A stretch of DNA of 64,000 nt from Phycisphaeraceae bacterium (GCA_019636845.1 JAHBWV010000001.1:496001-560000), one strand, 5' to 3'; positions 1-8,760 are shown, counted from the first letter of the stretch. Made by a program: numbers and translations. Notes: a model not told the origin generated them from the letters alone.

Positions 1-171
1 CGCGATGTACGCCTCCTGGGAGACGCTGGCGAAGGGAGACTTCTTGTGCAGCTCATGCAGCAGGGACGCATGCGCATCGGCGGCGGCGGCGCGTCGTTTG
101 GGGCTCTTGGTGGAGCGGGTGGTTCGACGGTCGGGATTGGCAGGTGCTTTCTTGCGTGTTCGGCTGGGCAT
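1..171 (-). CDS. MarR-like transcriptional regulator, N-terminal part (cut by window edge)
   Basis: Only the first 57 codons lie in the window; the frame is open to base 1. The start is well supported: an ATG preceded by GGAGGG seven bases upstream. A basic, low-complexity tail of about 28 residues is followed by a helix reading SLLHELHKKSPFASVSQEAY. This resembles the first helix of MarR-family regulators, where 'kkPFaSleqEa' is common before the winged helix. The DNA-binding helices are outside the window, so the family call rests on this short match and is tentative. It is divergent from the exported methyltransferase-like gene that follows. Confidence 0.45.
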   Translation of the reverse strand, partial: MPSRTRKKAPANPDRRTTRSTKSPKRRAAAADAHASLLHELHKKSPFASVSQEAYIA

Positions 172-319
172 GCTCGCGCCCTCCGGGACGCGCCGGATGG
201 TAGGGTTCGAACCCATGCCGATGCCCTCGGCACGGGTCGCCGCGGCGGGACGGGCCTGCCTTCAATAGATCGAGGGCTCGCCCGTGCCGGAGGCGACGCG
301 GCCCGCAACGGAGTACCAC

Positions 320-1390
320 ATGTCCATCCGATCTCGCGCTCTTTCGCTGGTCGTCCTCTGTGTCGGGCTTTGTGGCTTTTCCACGGTTGCGGCAGCCCAG
401 CGTGCGGAACCGGCATCGGACATTGTGAAAGAACTTTCGCGTCAGTCGTGGATGATCTCACCGGCGGTGCATTCGGATCTCGCGCTCGAGTTTCTGCGTG
501 GTGTGCCGAGTCTGCCTGTAGCGGAACCCAGGACGCTGTGGCGCAGCCGCGAGAGGCGGGTGGCGTACACCGCCGCACAGTATGAGACGCTTGACGAGCA
601 AGAGCGGGCGGATCTGTCGGCCCGGGAGTTTCCGCCGGCGTTTACTTATATGACGGCGTATGGGTCGCCGCTGGTCTATGCGAGAGTGCTGGATGTGGCG
701 TCGGCGCACGGTGTGAAGTCGCTGAGCGGGAAGCGTGTGCTGGACTTCGGGTATGGCTCGATCGGGCAGATCCGGTTGATGGCGCTGATGGGGGCGGATG
801 CGCACGGCGTGGATGTCGAGGTCGCGCTCGCGGCGCTGTATGGGCACGAGGGCGACACGGGGCGGCTCGGTCCTGGCAACGTCTCGCTGCACCACGGGCG
901 ATGGCCGGCTGAGCCCGCGATCGTCGAGGCGATCGGAGGCGGGTACGACCTGATCACGAGCAAGAACACGCTGAAGGCGGGGTACATCCACCCCGCGCGC
1001 GAGGCGGATCCGGCCCAGCTTGTGCATCTCGGCGTGGATGACGGGGTGTTCTTGAAGAGCGTTCACGATGCACTGAAGCCGGGCGGCCTGTTTGTGATCT
1101 ACAACATCTGCCCGCCGCAGAATCCTGCGCCGGGCAAGGCGGGTGCGACGGGTGATACGGCGTACATCCCGTGGGCGGACGGTTGGAGCCCATTTTCGAG
1201 GGAGCAGTTTGCATCTGCGGGGCTTGAGGTGCTCGCCTTCGATGAGCGCGATGAGGCGGTGCTGCACCCGATTTTCCTTGCACTCGGGTATGACGAGGGA
1301 AAGGGGCTTGAGGGGCTTCAGAAGTCGATTTTCGTGTGGTACACCGTCGCGAAGAGGCCCGAGAATCCGTCCGAAGCGGGGCGGGAGTGA
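320..1390 (+). CDS. Exported class I SAM-methyltransferase-fold protein
   Basis: 356 residues starting at the ATG that has GGAG a few bases upstream; an earlier in-frame GTG lacks a ribosome site. Residues 1-27 form a typical Sec signal peptide with a cleavage site around AAA-Q. Residues 138-150 hold a Rossmann motif I (VLDFGYGSIG). An acidic 'GVDVE' follows about 15 residues later, as in SAM-binding folds, and 'LKPGGLFVIYN' fits the post-motif strand of class I methyltransferases. The substrate is unknown. A methyltransferase fold with an export signal is odd because SAM is cytoplasmic. It may be a fold reused outside the cell, or the N-terminus may be an uncleaved anchor. Confidence 0.7.
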   Translation: MSIRSRALSLVVLCVGLCGFSTVAAAQRAEPASDIVKELSRQSWMISPAVHSDLALEFLRGVPSLPVAEPRTLWRSRERRVAYTAAQYETLDEQERADLSAREFPPAFTYMTAYGSPLVYARVLDVASAHGVKSLSGKRVLDFGYGSIGQIRLMALMGADAHGVDVEVALAALYGHEGDTGRLGPGNVSLHHGRWPAEPAIVEAIGGGYDLITSKNTLKAGYIHPAREADPAQLVHLGVDDGVFLKSVHDALKPGGLFVIYNICPPQNPAPGKAGATGDTAYIPWADGWSPFSREQFASAGLEVLAFDERDEAVLHPIFLALGYDEGKGLEGLQKSIFVWYTVAKRPENPSEAGRE

Positions 1391-1504
1391 TCGGACGTGA
1401 AGCCGGGAGCAGGGTGGGGGATGTCCGAGGGCGTCTTGGTGGAGTAGGGCAGGATTCCGCGGGTTGGCGGCGCATCGGGGCCATTGTGCTGTAAGATTGG
1501 GTTG

Positions 1505-2191
1505 ATGACTGCGGGCTCTGAGAGGGGCTCCGGCGGCCCTCAGGTTCGCCGGAAGGTACGTTGTGTTCTCTGGACTGCCAGGGACGCGATGCCACCTTCG
1601 GAGTTGGACGTCGAACTCGGGAAGAAGGGGATCGAGTGGCGTGCCGCGGATGATGCGCACGGCGCGCTGGCTCTGCTGGTTTCTTGGGCGAAACCCACGG
1701 AGGAGCAGGGTGTCGTTCGCGTGCTGATTCTGGTGGAGCCCTCTGGGCTTGGGGGCGGGTCGCATGGCGTTCGGGCCCTGCTCGATGCCGCGGATCTGTA
1801 TGCGCCGGATGCGGCGCGTTGGGTTTATGTCCGCGGCGCGAACCCAGCGTTGCGTGCGTTCGTTGAAAGCGATGTGAAAGGCGCGGCTTCGCAGGGAACT
1901 CGGTTTGGTGAGCCATCTCGTCCGGCACGGGGAACGGATGCCGGAGCGCGGGTCGGCACACCTCGGCCTGAGGCAAGGCCCCTTCCGCTGCGGATTGCGC
2001 CGGGATCGGTCGGCGACACGCCGGTTGCTCGGCCCGCGCCGCTGGAACCCGCCGGGATAGATGAGCATATGGAGGATGAGATCGTTCCCGGTTCGCACCT
2101 GACGGATGAAGAGTTGGCGATGCTTCTCTCCGACGATCCGCTGGATGAGGAGGGCGATCATCAGCGCGGTTCAGGGGGTGGGAGGCGATGA
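1505..2191 (+). CDS. Hypothetical protein translationally coupled to a diguanylate cyclase
   Basis: I do not recognise a family. The protein is about 228 residues; a TTG at 1484 in the same frame is an alternative start. Residues 1-110 look like a small alpha/beta domain, with 'RVLILVEP' and 'ALLDAADLYAPDA' resembling a divergent receiver-like fold but with no clear phosphoacceptor pocket. The middle is proline- and arginine-rich, and the C-terminus is acidic (LTDEELAMLLSDD). The stop overlaps the ATG of the following GGDEF gene in an ATGA arrangement, so the two are almost certainly co-translated and probably work together in cyclic-di-GMP signalling. Confidence 0.6.
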   Translation: MTAGSERGSGGPQVRRKVRCVLWTARDAMPPSELDVELGKKGIEWRAADDAHGALALLVSWAKPTEEQGVVRVLILVEPSGLGGGSHGVRALLDAADLYAPDAARWVYVRGANPALRAFVESDVKGAASQGTRFGEPSRPARGTDAGARVGTPRPEARPLPLRIAPGSVGDTPVARPAPLEPAGIDEHMEDEIVPGSHLTDEELAMLLSDDPLDEEGDHQRGSGGGRR

Positions 2192-3588
2192 GGGGTGGCT
2201 CTCACGAGAACGGCGCGGATGGTGCTTCGCGAGTGATCCTGGTCGGTCGGACCGGGCTGGATCAGTCTTTGCGTTCGCGGCCCGAGGTCGAGCTTCTCCG
2301 CGTGAAGTCGACGCTGGAGGCGATCGGCGAGTTGTCGATGCCGATCGATGAGCTGTCGCCGACACGGACGGCGATCGTGGTCGGTGCGGATGTGATCACC
2401 GATGAGCGGGCGGCAACTGAGTTCGCAAGGGCAGCGAGGTCGGTGGCGCCGGGTGTCGTGCTGATCTCTTCGGGTGAACTGGCGGGTGCGGAGTTTGATG
2501 GCGGGGCTTCGACGGATGAGGATGTGGTCCGGATGCTGCGATTCGGCTCGGGCAAGCGGGGGTCGCCCGTCGCGCGAGGCGGGAGCGAGGATCGTGCACC
2601 CTCAGCCGGGCGTGACGCGACCAAGCCCGGTGGCGTGGAATCGCTGATCGCTTCGATTCTGAGTGGCGGGCCGGAGCGAACGCAGACAGAGAGCCGGCGT
2701 GGCAGCTCGGTCGCGATGCAGGGACAGCATGCGAAGGCGGTGCAAGGGCCGCACGATATTCGCATGGTTGAGTGTCTGCTTCGTGGGCATGATGTGCTCG
2801 AAGTGGGGCTCGAGTTGCTGAGGAACCGGCTCGGGACGAGCACGCTCTCTTTCATTCCAGTGTCGGCCGCGACGAACGGCGGCGCGGAAGCGCCTGGTGG
2901 CGCGGCACCGGTTGCTTATGGGCGCGCGCTGATGGGGTTCCTGGTTGCGCCCGGGATCGAGACCGATGCGCTGAGCCCGCACGCTTCGTGGCTGGCGACG
3001 TGGCTTCGTCTGCGTGATCAACAGTCGGAGCTGCGTCACGCGGCGTTCACCGACCCGACATCGGGCGCGTGGAACCGACGCTACTTCGATCGTTTCCTGG
3101 CTTCGGCGATCGAGGATTGCCGCGGATCGAGGCGCACGCTGACGCTGATGGTCTTTGATATCGACGACTTCAAGCAGTACAACGACAACCACGGGCATGG
3201 GGCGGGGGACGAGATCCTCTCGGAGATCGTGCGGCTGATGAAGAGCGTCGTGAGGCCGACCGACCGCGTCTGTCGGATCGGGGGCGACGAGTTCGGCGTG
3301 ATCTTCCACGAGCCGGATGGGCCTCGGGAGGCGAACAGCCGGCATCCGGACTCGGTGTGCAAGATTGCGCAGCGATTCCAGCAGCAGGTCGGGCGTCACC
3401 GCTTCCCGAAGCTTGGATCTCAGGCGCCGGGTTCGCTGTCGATTTCGGGCGGACTGGCGACGTTCCCGTGGGACGGCTCGACGGCCGAGCAGTTGCTCGA
3501 GCGTGCGGACGCCCGCGCCCTTGAGAGCAAGCGAACGGGAAAGAACGCGTTGACGCTCGGGCCGAGCGCGATCCGGCGCGAGGAGTGA
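2188..3588 (+). CDS. Diguanylate cyclase (GGDEF domain)
   Basis: 466 residues. The C-terminal part, from about residue 285, is a complete GGDEF domain that condenses two GTP into cyclic di-GMP. The signature GGDEF is intact at 365-369, and the metal/nucleotide-binding 'FDIDDFKQYND' precedes it. An RxxD inhibitory site (RPTD, 356-359) lies exactly five residues before GGDEF, so product inhibition is likely. The N-terminal 280 residues have no transmembrane segment. They begin with a receiver- or GAF-like region (VILVGRTGLDQ, TAIVVGADVIT) lacking an obvious Asp phosphorylation site, so the input signal is unknown. It is coupled by a 4-base overlap to the upstream hypothetical gene. Confidence 0.92.
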   Translation: MRGGSHENGADGASRVILVGRTGLDQSLRSRPEVELLRVKSTLEAIGELSMPIDELSPTRTAIVVGADVITDERAATEFARAARSVAPGVVLISSGELAGAEFDGGASTDEDVVRMLRFGSGKRGSPVARGGSEDRAPSAGRDATKPGGVESLIASILSGGPERTQTESRRGSSVAMQGQHAKAVQGPHDIRMVECLLRGHDVLEVGLELLRNRLGTSTLSFIPVSAATNGGAEAPGGAAPVAYGRALMGFLVAPGIETDALSPHASWLATWLRLRDQQSELRHAAFTDPTSGAWNRRYFDRFLASAIEDCRGSRRTLTLMVFDIDDFKQYNDNHGHGAGDEILSEIVRLMKSVVRPTDRVCRIGGDEFGVIFHEPDGPREANSRHPDSVCKIAQRFQQQVGRHRFPKLGSQAPGSLSISGGLATFPWDGSTAEQLLERADARALESKRTGKNALTLGPSAIRREE

Positions 3589-3592
3589 GTGT

Positions 3593-4882
3593 TCAGCGAT
3601 CGAGTTCTGCCGCGACGATGTTGAGCGAGCCGAGGATCGCGGGGACGTCGGCGAGCTGATGCCCTTCGGTGAGTTTGGCCATGATCGAGTAGTTGATGAA
3701 GGAGGGCGGGCGGGTCTTGACGCGCCAGGGGCGCGGGCCGCCGTCGGAGACGATGAAGTAGCCCAGTTCGCCGTTGGCGGTCTCGTGTGCGCCGTAGCAT
3801 TCGGCGATGGGGGGCTGCCAGCCGCGGTTGGTCATGATGAGCTCGAAGTGCTGGATCAGGCCTTCGATGGAGCCGTAGACCTCTGACTTCTTGGGCTTGA
3901 CCATCTTGGAGTCTGCGAAGGTATCGATCGGTCCTTGGGGGATGTTGTCGATGAGTTGCTCGATGATCGACATCGACTGCTTGACTTCCTCGCAGCGGAC
4001 CTGGTAGCGGGCGAAGACGTCGCCGTCGGTGCTGATGGGGACCTTGAACTTGACGGCCTCGGCTCCCTGGCCGTCCCAGTTGTCGGCGTAGCAGAGGTAG
4101 GGAGCGTCCTTGCGGAGGTCGCGCCGGATTCCGGTGGAGCGGGCGAGCGGGCCGGTGATCGACCAGGCGTTGGCCTCTTCCATGGTCATCTTGCCGATGC
4201 CGACGGTGCGATCGAGGAAGATGCGGTTGCGATTGAGGAGGTTCTCGATGTCCTTGATGGCGACGGAGAGGTCGTTCCTGAGGAAGTTCTTGACCATCCG
4301 CTTGAAGGTCTCTTCATCGGGAAGATCCTTCATCAGGCCTCCGACGCGGGTCCAGTCGGGGTGGAAGCGCTGGCCGGAGATGTAATCGACGATGTCGTAG
4401 ATAGTCTCACGGGGGTTGAAGCCATAGAGGAAGCCGGTGAAGGCACCCATGTCGAGCGCGGCGGCACCGATGCAGAGCAGGTGGTCCTGGATACGGCCCA
4501 TCTCTGCCATGATCGTCCGCAGCACCTTGCAACGGGGCGTGATGTCGATCCCGAAGAGTTTCTCGACGCAGTGGTGCCAGCAGATGTCGTTGGACACTGG
4601 CGAGAGGTAGTTCATGCGGCTGACAATGGTGACGTACTGGTTGTAGTCCAGCACCTCGGCGAGCTTCTCGAAGCCCGAGTGCAGGTAGCCGATGTGGGGT
4701 GTGCAGCGGGCGACGCGCTCGCCGTCCAGCTCAAGGACGAGGCGGAGGGTCGTGTGCGTGGCGGGGTGCTGGGGGCCGAAGTTGAGGACCCAGCGGTCGC
4801 CGGTGTCCACGTGCTCGGCCAGATAGCCGGTGGACTCGACATCAACGCCGAAGGTCTCGTCGGGACGGAGGGTATAGGACAA
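3593..4882 (-). CDS. nuoD: NADH-quinone oxidoreductase subunit D (49 kDa)
   Basis: 429 residues, full length for NuoD, the peripheral-arm subunit of complex I that helps form the quinone pocket. The hallmark GPQHPATH is at residues 36-43, followed by 'CTPHIGYLHSGFEKL' and the C-terminal 'GELGYFIVSDGG…RPPSF'. The best start is TTG, preceded by AGGAG eight to nine bases upstream; no in-frame ATG fits better. It stands alone: nuoC is not upstream, and the membrane-arm genes lie 11 kb away in the opposite direction. The gene ends 5 bases from the convergent diguanylate cyclase gene. Confidence 0.97.
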   Translation of the reverse strand: MSYTLRPDETFGVDVESTGYLAEHVDTGDRWVLNFGPQHPATHTTLRLVLELDGERVARCTPHIGYLHSGFEKLAEVLDYNQYVTIVSRMNYLSPVSNDICWHHCVEKLFGIDITPRCKVLRTIMAEMGRIQDHLLCIGAAALDMGAFTGFLYGFNPRETIYDIVDYISGQRFHPDWTRVGGLMKDLPDEETFKRMVKNFLRNDLSVAIKDIENLLNRNRIFLDRTVGIGKMTMEEANAWSITGPLARSTGIRRDLRKDAPYLCYADNWDGQGAEAVKFKVPISTDGDVFARYQVRCEEVKQSMSIIEQLIDNIPQGPIDTFADSKMVKPKKSEVYGSIEGLIQHFELIMTNRGWQPPIAECYGAHETANGELGYFIVSDGGPRPWRVKTRPPSFINYSIMAKLTEGHQLADVPAILGSLNIVAAELDR

Positions 4883-5040
4883 GGGGCGAACTCCTGAGCC
4901 GGCACGGGTGACCGGGTCGCAAGTATAGGAAGGGGTGTTCCTGTGGCGGCTTTCCCCGAAAGACCTAGGAGAGGCCGGATCAGTCTGCTACGCTGAATTG
5001 CGGGGACGGAGAGTCGGGCCAGACACCGGAGGGCATGACC

Positions 5041-5685
5041 ATGCGACCTTCTCTTGCTTCAGTGTGGGCTTTCGGACGGACGTTCGGCTGGGCTCGCTGC
5101 TTGTCTCTCGGCCTGTCCGCCGCCTTCGCGGCACCCTCTGTCGCCGGTCCGCTGGTGCTCTCAGGCACCGGATACACGATCGATGTCTGGCCCAATCTCC
5201 CGGGCGGGGATCAGTACCCATTCGTCGGGCTCCAGTGGGAAGTGGAAGCCCGGCTGGAGTTCGAGTTCCACTACGACAGCGATACGCCGCCGACGACACT
5301 GACCGACACTTTCGCGCGATATGTCTTCCCGGGCGGCGGCTCGACCTTTGCCATCGACGGGCGCGTGGTGGAGGCAACGTCGCTTGAGTTCGCGATCACC
5401 CGCAGCTCCAGCGGCGGCATACTCGTTGACGCGATCATGCACAGCTCGGTGCACCAGATGTACGCACATGTCTCTCTGTATGGCGGTGGACTGCATCCGC
5501 TTGTCGTTCCCAGTTCGTTCGACTCATTCTCGTTTCCTGTGGAGATGGGCGCGAACTCGTACCAGAATGACTATCTCCTGCCGATTCTCATGGGACGAGC
5601 GGACACAATCGCCATCACCCCCGCGCCGGGCACCATCGTGGTGCTCGGATTCAGCTCTCTGGCCGTCGTTCGGCGCCGTCGCTGA
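5041..5685 (+). CDS. PEP-CTERM-sorted exported protein
   Basis: 214 residues with an N-terminal signal peptide (hydrophobic stretch to about residue 35) and a C-terminal sorting tail made of PAPG, a hydrophobic stretch and RRRR. This is the PEP-CTERM variant handled by exosortases, so the mature protein is expected outside the inner membrane or at the surface. The passenger, from 'GPLVLSGTGYTIDV', is beta-rich and matches no family I can name. The second of two in-frame ATGs was chosen because GGAGGG lies 7 bases upstream; the first ATG is only one base from that site. No exosortase gene is in the window. Confidence 0.8.
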   Translation: MRPSLASVWAFGRTFGWARCLSLGLSAAFAAPSVAGPLVLSGTGYTIDVWPNLPGGDQYPFVGLQWEVEARLEFEFHYDSDTPPTTLTDTFARYVFPGGGSTFAIDGRVVEATSLEFAITRSSSGGILVDAIMHSSVHQMYAHVSLYGGGLHPLVVPSSFDSFSFPVEMGANSYQNDYLLPILMGRADTIAITPAPGTIVVLGFSSLAVVRRRR

Positions 5686-5764
5686 GAGCCGACCGTCGAT
5701 GCTCCTGCCGTAGGTGTGAAGATCGCCCACGGCGGCGCTTCGAGGAACTCAATACGCTTTCTTT

Positions 5765-7651
5765 ATGCGAATCTGCCTCGTCAGCCGCGAGATGGCCCCG
5801 TTCTGGGGTGCCGGGATCGGGACCTATGTCTCGTCCATGGCGCGCGCGTGGGTTCAGGCGGGGCACGAGGTGCACGTGCTGGGCGTGAACGAGCCGGAAG
5901 CCATCTCGAAGGGGCCAAGACTCTTTCCGGGTGTCCGGTTCCATGACGTTGATCCGCTGGCGGAGTGGGACGATCGCGTGCTCTGGCGGTCTGACGTGGC
6001 GAAGCGTTCCCAACAGGTGAGGCGTGCGTTGATCCGCCTGCATGCCGCCCACCGGTTCGATTTCATCGAGTTTCCGGAGTACTTCGCCGAGGGCGCGTTC
6101 TCGATCCGAGGTGCGCGTTCGCTGGGCGAGTTGGCGGGCGCGACGCTCGGCGTGCGCCTGCACTCACCGGACCGGCTGTGTCGCGCGCTCAATGCGGACC
6201 CGGTGCTGGGGTTCAATCGGCTGCTGACGGATCGGCTCGAGATGGAGTCGGTGGCGCACGCGGATGCGGTTGTCTCCCCAACGTCGGCGTTGCTCGAATG
6301 GTGCCGCACCGAGTTGCGAGCGATGGGCCATTCGATGCACGGCCCGAGCGGCGTTGTGCCTTACCCGTTTGACGCTTCGGAGTTCGCGGGGGTGAAAGGT
6401 GGCTGGTCGGACCCGGCCTCGGGACGCGCGGGGCACCGGGTGCCGGAGATCTTGTACTTCGGGCGGTTGGAGCGCCGCAAGGGCGTCGATCTGCTGGTGG
6501 ACGCGTTCAACGGGCTGATCGGGCGCGGCGTGGATTGCACGCTGCGCTTGATCGGCGGTGATACCAGGACCGGTCCGGGCGGGGGCTCGTTGCGGGAGCA
6601 TCTGGTTCTGCGCCTTGCGGCCGAGGCGCGTGATCGCGTGATCTTTGAGGACCGGCTGCCTCGTGATCAGATCGTCGGGGCTGTGCTGGCTGCGACGGCA
6701 TCGGGGGGCGTCTGCTGCTTCCCCTCGCGATGGGAGAACTTTCCGAATGTGCTCCTCGAAGCCATGTCGCTGGGCGCGCCGGTGGTGTGTGCGGATTCGA
6801 GCGGGATGTCCGAGATCGTGCAGCACGGACACTCAGGGTTGCTGTTTCGATCCGGTGATGTTCCGGCTCTCGCGGACGCGCTGTTTCTGACGCTCGCGGA
6901 CAGATCGCTGCGAGAACGCATGTCGGCGAACGCGCCGGCTCAGATCCGTGCGCTGTGCGATTCGGCTACTGTCGCGGCGCAGGCGTCCTCAATGGCCGAT
7001 CACGGGAGATCGCACCGGGCGTCGCGTGCGCTTCCCAGCATCGAGGGCGGCGGCACCCCCTTGCAGGAGATTGTGCTGACTACGCCGGGTGCCTGGCGGG
7101 AACTCGAGCGGTCGGCGCGGCGCCCAGAGACCACGGCGATCCTGGTTCGGAGCGTTGATGCGAGTGTCGAGCCGCGGCTTGCATCCGCGTCGGGACGGAT
7201 CCTTGCGGCTGAATCGGATGTGGCCGTTGTGACGGCGTTTGTGCACGGACACTCGCCACGTGAATCGTGGGTGCCGCTGGGGCTGGACACAGCCGCGCTG
7301 GCTGCGCTCGATCTTTCGGGGATTGGGGCCGGGGCGGTCGTGCGTGCGGAAGCGTTGCGTGCCGCGATCCCGCGGATCGAGGAGGGGCTGAGCGCGCTGG
7401 GACCGGGAGCGGGGGTTGAGGGGCTTTCGTGGGTCATCGCGGCGGGGTTGGCGTCGCTGGGGTGGAAGGGCGTGGTCATCCCGGAGCCGTGGGTGTGCGT
7501 TCGGGGTGTGCAGCAGCCCTACGCGATACTGCCCCAGCAGCATCGCACGCGGGTTGTCGTGGCGTCGATGCTGGAGCATGCGGGTTCAACGGGACACGAC
7601 GCGACGCGGCTGCTGGCGAGCGTGCTGGGCAGTGTCTCCGGTGGTGGATGA
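5765..7651 (+). CDS. GT4-type glycosyltransferase with an extra C-terminal domain
   Basis: 628 residues. Residues 1-410 are a GT-B glycosyltransferase of family 4. They start with a glycine-rich acceptor loop (FWGAGIGTYV), contain 'ILYFGRLERRKGVDLLVDAF', and carry the donor-binding ENFPNVLLE, the ExxxxxxxE motif near residue 325. It likely adds a sugar from a nucleotide donor to a surface glycan or lipid. Residues from about 425 to 628 form a second domain (VLTTPGAWRELERSARRPET… to the end) that I do not recognise; it has the feel of a worn-down GT-A fold but lacks a clear DxD. There is no strong ribosome site before the ATG. Confidence 0.85.
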   Translation: MRICLVSREMAPFWGAGIGTYVSSMARAWVQAGHEVHVLGVNEPEAISKGPRLFPGVRFHDVDPLAEWDDRVLWRSDVAKRSQQVRRALIRLHAAHRFDFIEFPEYFAEGAFSIRGARSLGELAGATLGVRLHSPDRLCRALNADPVLGFNRLLTDRLEMESVAHADAVVSPTSALLEWCRTELRAMGHSMHGPSGVVPYPFDASEFAGVKGGWSDPASGRAGHRVPEILYFGRLERRKGVDLLVDAFNGLIGRGVDCTLRLIGGDTRTGPGGGSLREHLVLRLAAEARDRVIFEDRLPRDQIVGAVLAATASGGVCCFPSRWENFPNVLLEAMSLGAPVVCADSSGMSEIVQHGHSGLLFRSGDVPALADALFLTLADRSLRERMSANAPAQIRALCDSATVAAQASSMADHGRSHRASRALPSIEGGGTPLQEIVLTTPGAWRELERSARRPETTAILVRSVDASVEPRLASASGRILAAESDVAVVTAFVHGHSPRESWVPLGLDTAALAALDLSGIGAGAVVRAEALRAAIPRIEEGLSALGPGAGVEGLSWVIAAGLASLGWKGVVIPEPWVCVRGVQQPYAILPQQHRTRVVVASMLEHAGSTGHDATRLLASVLGSVSGGG

Positions 7652-7661
7652 TGAGGGCTGC

Positions 7662-7701
7662 GCAGAAAGAACAACCGCCCGGCCGTGTGGCCGAGCGGTT
7701 G
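7662..7701 (-). terminator. Rho-independent terminator of the 7756-8286 gene
   Basis: On the minus strand a hairpin with outer stem CAACCGC/GCGGTTG and inner GGCC/GGCC stem closes on a 4-base loop. A U-rich run (TGTTCTTTCT) follows it. It sits 55 bases past the PEP-CTERM stop codon and between convergent genes, so it may also stop transcripts from the glycosyltransferase. Confidence 0.75.
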
Positions 7702-7755
7702 TGGTTGCGTCCGCTATGGGACTATGGACCGGATCGATCCGGCCGTTCGCTGGTA

Positions 7756-8286
7756 TCAGCGGCGACGGCGGGCGGCGAGACCGGCGAGGCCGAGGAGGGC
7801 CAGAGAGCCGGGGGCCGGGATCGGGGTGTAGTTGATGACGATGCGACCGCTGTTGATGCGGGCGTCCTGGACCGATGCGCCGCCGTCATCGAAGGTCTCG
7901 AAGACGGTAACGAAGAGATCACCCGTGGTAAGGACGAAGGGGCCACCAGCCCAAGCGCCGGGGAGGGAGCCGAAGTTGCCGGAGCCGACGAAGTTGCCGC
8001 CGGAGCCGAGCGTCGAGGGAGCGTGATCGAAGAACGCGCCGACGAGGCCGTCGTTCAGGGAGAGCACGAGCTCGGAACGCCACGAGCCGTTGATGGCATC
8101 GAAGTTGATCTCGTAGGAAGCGGAGTCGATGGTCGAGCCGGCGGGCAGGGGGATGTTGATGCTGCTGTTGTTGGGATGTCCGTAGCCAGCGAAAGAGCGC
8201 CAGCCGGTGATGTCAACGACGAGCACGTCGGCCGAAGCCGCGAGCGCCATACCTGAAGCCGCAAGAACTGCAAGAGTCTTCTTCAT
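7756..8286 (-). CDS. PEP-CTERM-sorted exported protein
   Basis: 176 residues. It has a clean signal peptide (MKKTLAVLAASGMALAASA) and ends in PAPGSLALLGLAGLAARRRR, the typical Phycisphaerae PEP-CTERM tail. The body is a compact beta-rich domain ('VVDITGWRSF…', 'SGRIVINYTPI') with no catalytic motif that I can see, and resembles the small secreted domains often carried by such tails. The ATG has GGGAGG eight bases upstream. A sigma70-like promoter and a leader of about 220 bases precede it and a strong terminator follows, so it is likely a single-gene transcript. Confidence 0.85.
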   Translation of the reverse strand: MKKTLAVLAASGMALAASADVLVVDITGWRSFAGYGHPNNSSINIPLPAGSTIDSASYEINFDAINGSWRSELVLSLNDGLVGAFFDHAPSTLGSGGNFVGSGNFGSLPGAWAGGPFVLTTGDLFVTVFETFDDGGASVQDARINSGRIVINYTPIPAPGSLALLGLAGLAARRRR

Positions 8287-8441
8287 GTCTATGCCTCCCG
8301 ATCCATCCCCGAGCGTGTGGGGGTATGCGGATCGAAACTACGCCCCGCAAGAACGACACCGCACGGCTCGCAGGGCACGAGCACGACGGCACACGGAACG
8401 CTCGATGAAGGGGAGGGTGTGCCAAGCTCTCCAACTCGGCA

Positions 8442-8473
8442 CCAGACTTGTCTCTCTCCAGACTTGTCTCTCT
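8442..8473 (-). repeat. Perfect 16-bp tandem duplication in an mRNA leader
   Basis: The unit ccagacttgtctctct occurs twice head to tail without a mismatch. On the coding (minus) strand it reads as two purine-rich AGAGAGACAAGTCTGG units inside the leader of the PEP-CTERM gene, about 155 bases before its start codon. Confidence 0.85.
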
Positions 8474-8512
8474 CACCTGCACCAAAGCGAGTGGTACGAA
8501 CCACCAGGAGTG

Positions 8513-8541
8513 TTTATACCTGACGTGCGTGATGCGATCAA
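8513..8541 (-). promoter_or_regulatory. Candidate sigma70-type promoter
   Basis: On the minus strand TTGATC (-35) is separated by exactly 17 bases from TATAAA (-10). It points at the PEP-CTERM gene starting at 8286 and implies a leader of about 220 bases. The local AT-richness supports it. Confidence 0.55.
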
Positions 8542-8760
8542 TGCTGACCAAACCAAATCTTCAGGATTTTCAACTTGAAACGTCCGAAATCCTTGCAAAA
8601 CCACAGTTTATACGGACCTTGCGGAACTTGAAGGTCTCATAACCTGTCAAGCGAGCGATAAGTTTGTAATTTGATTGGTATCGTGTGTCGCTCCCCGACT
8701 CGCCTTCTTGTGCTGAGGGGGGGAGTCTCGACAGGTAGGGCTTCACGCACGATGGCCATG

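Noticed and set aside
203..214. GGGTTCGAACCC, which looks like a tRNA T-arm
   Set aside because: It is a simple palindrome; the flanks do not fold into acceptor, D and anticodon arms.
458..2161. Long minus-strand open frame opposite the exported methyltransferase and its neighbour
   Set aside because: Arg/Pro-rich, no family resemblance, and it lies opposite recognised coding sequence; a shadow of high GC content.
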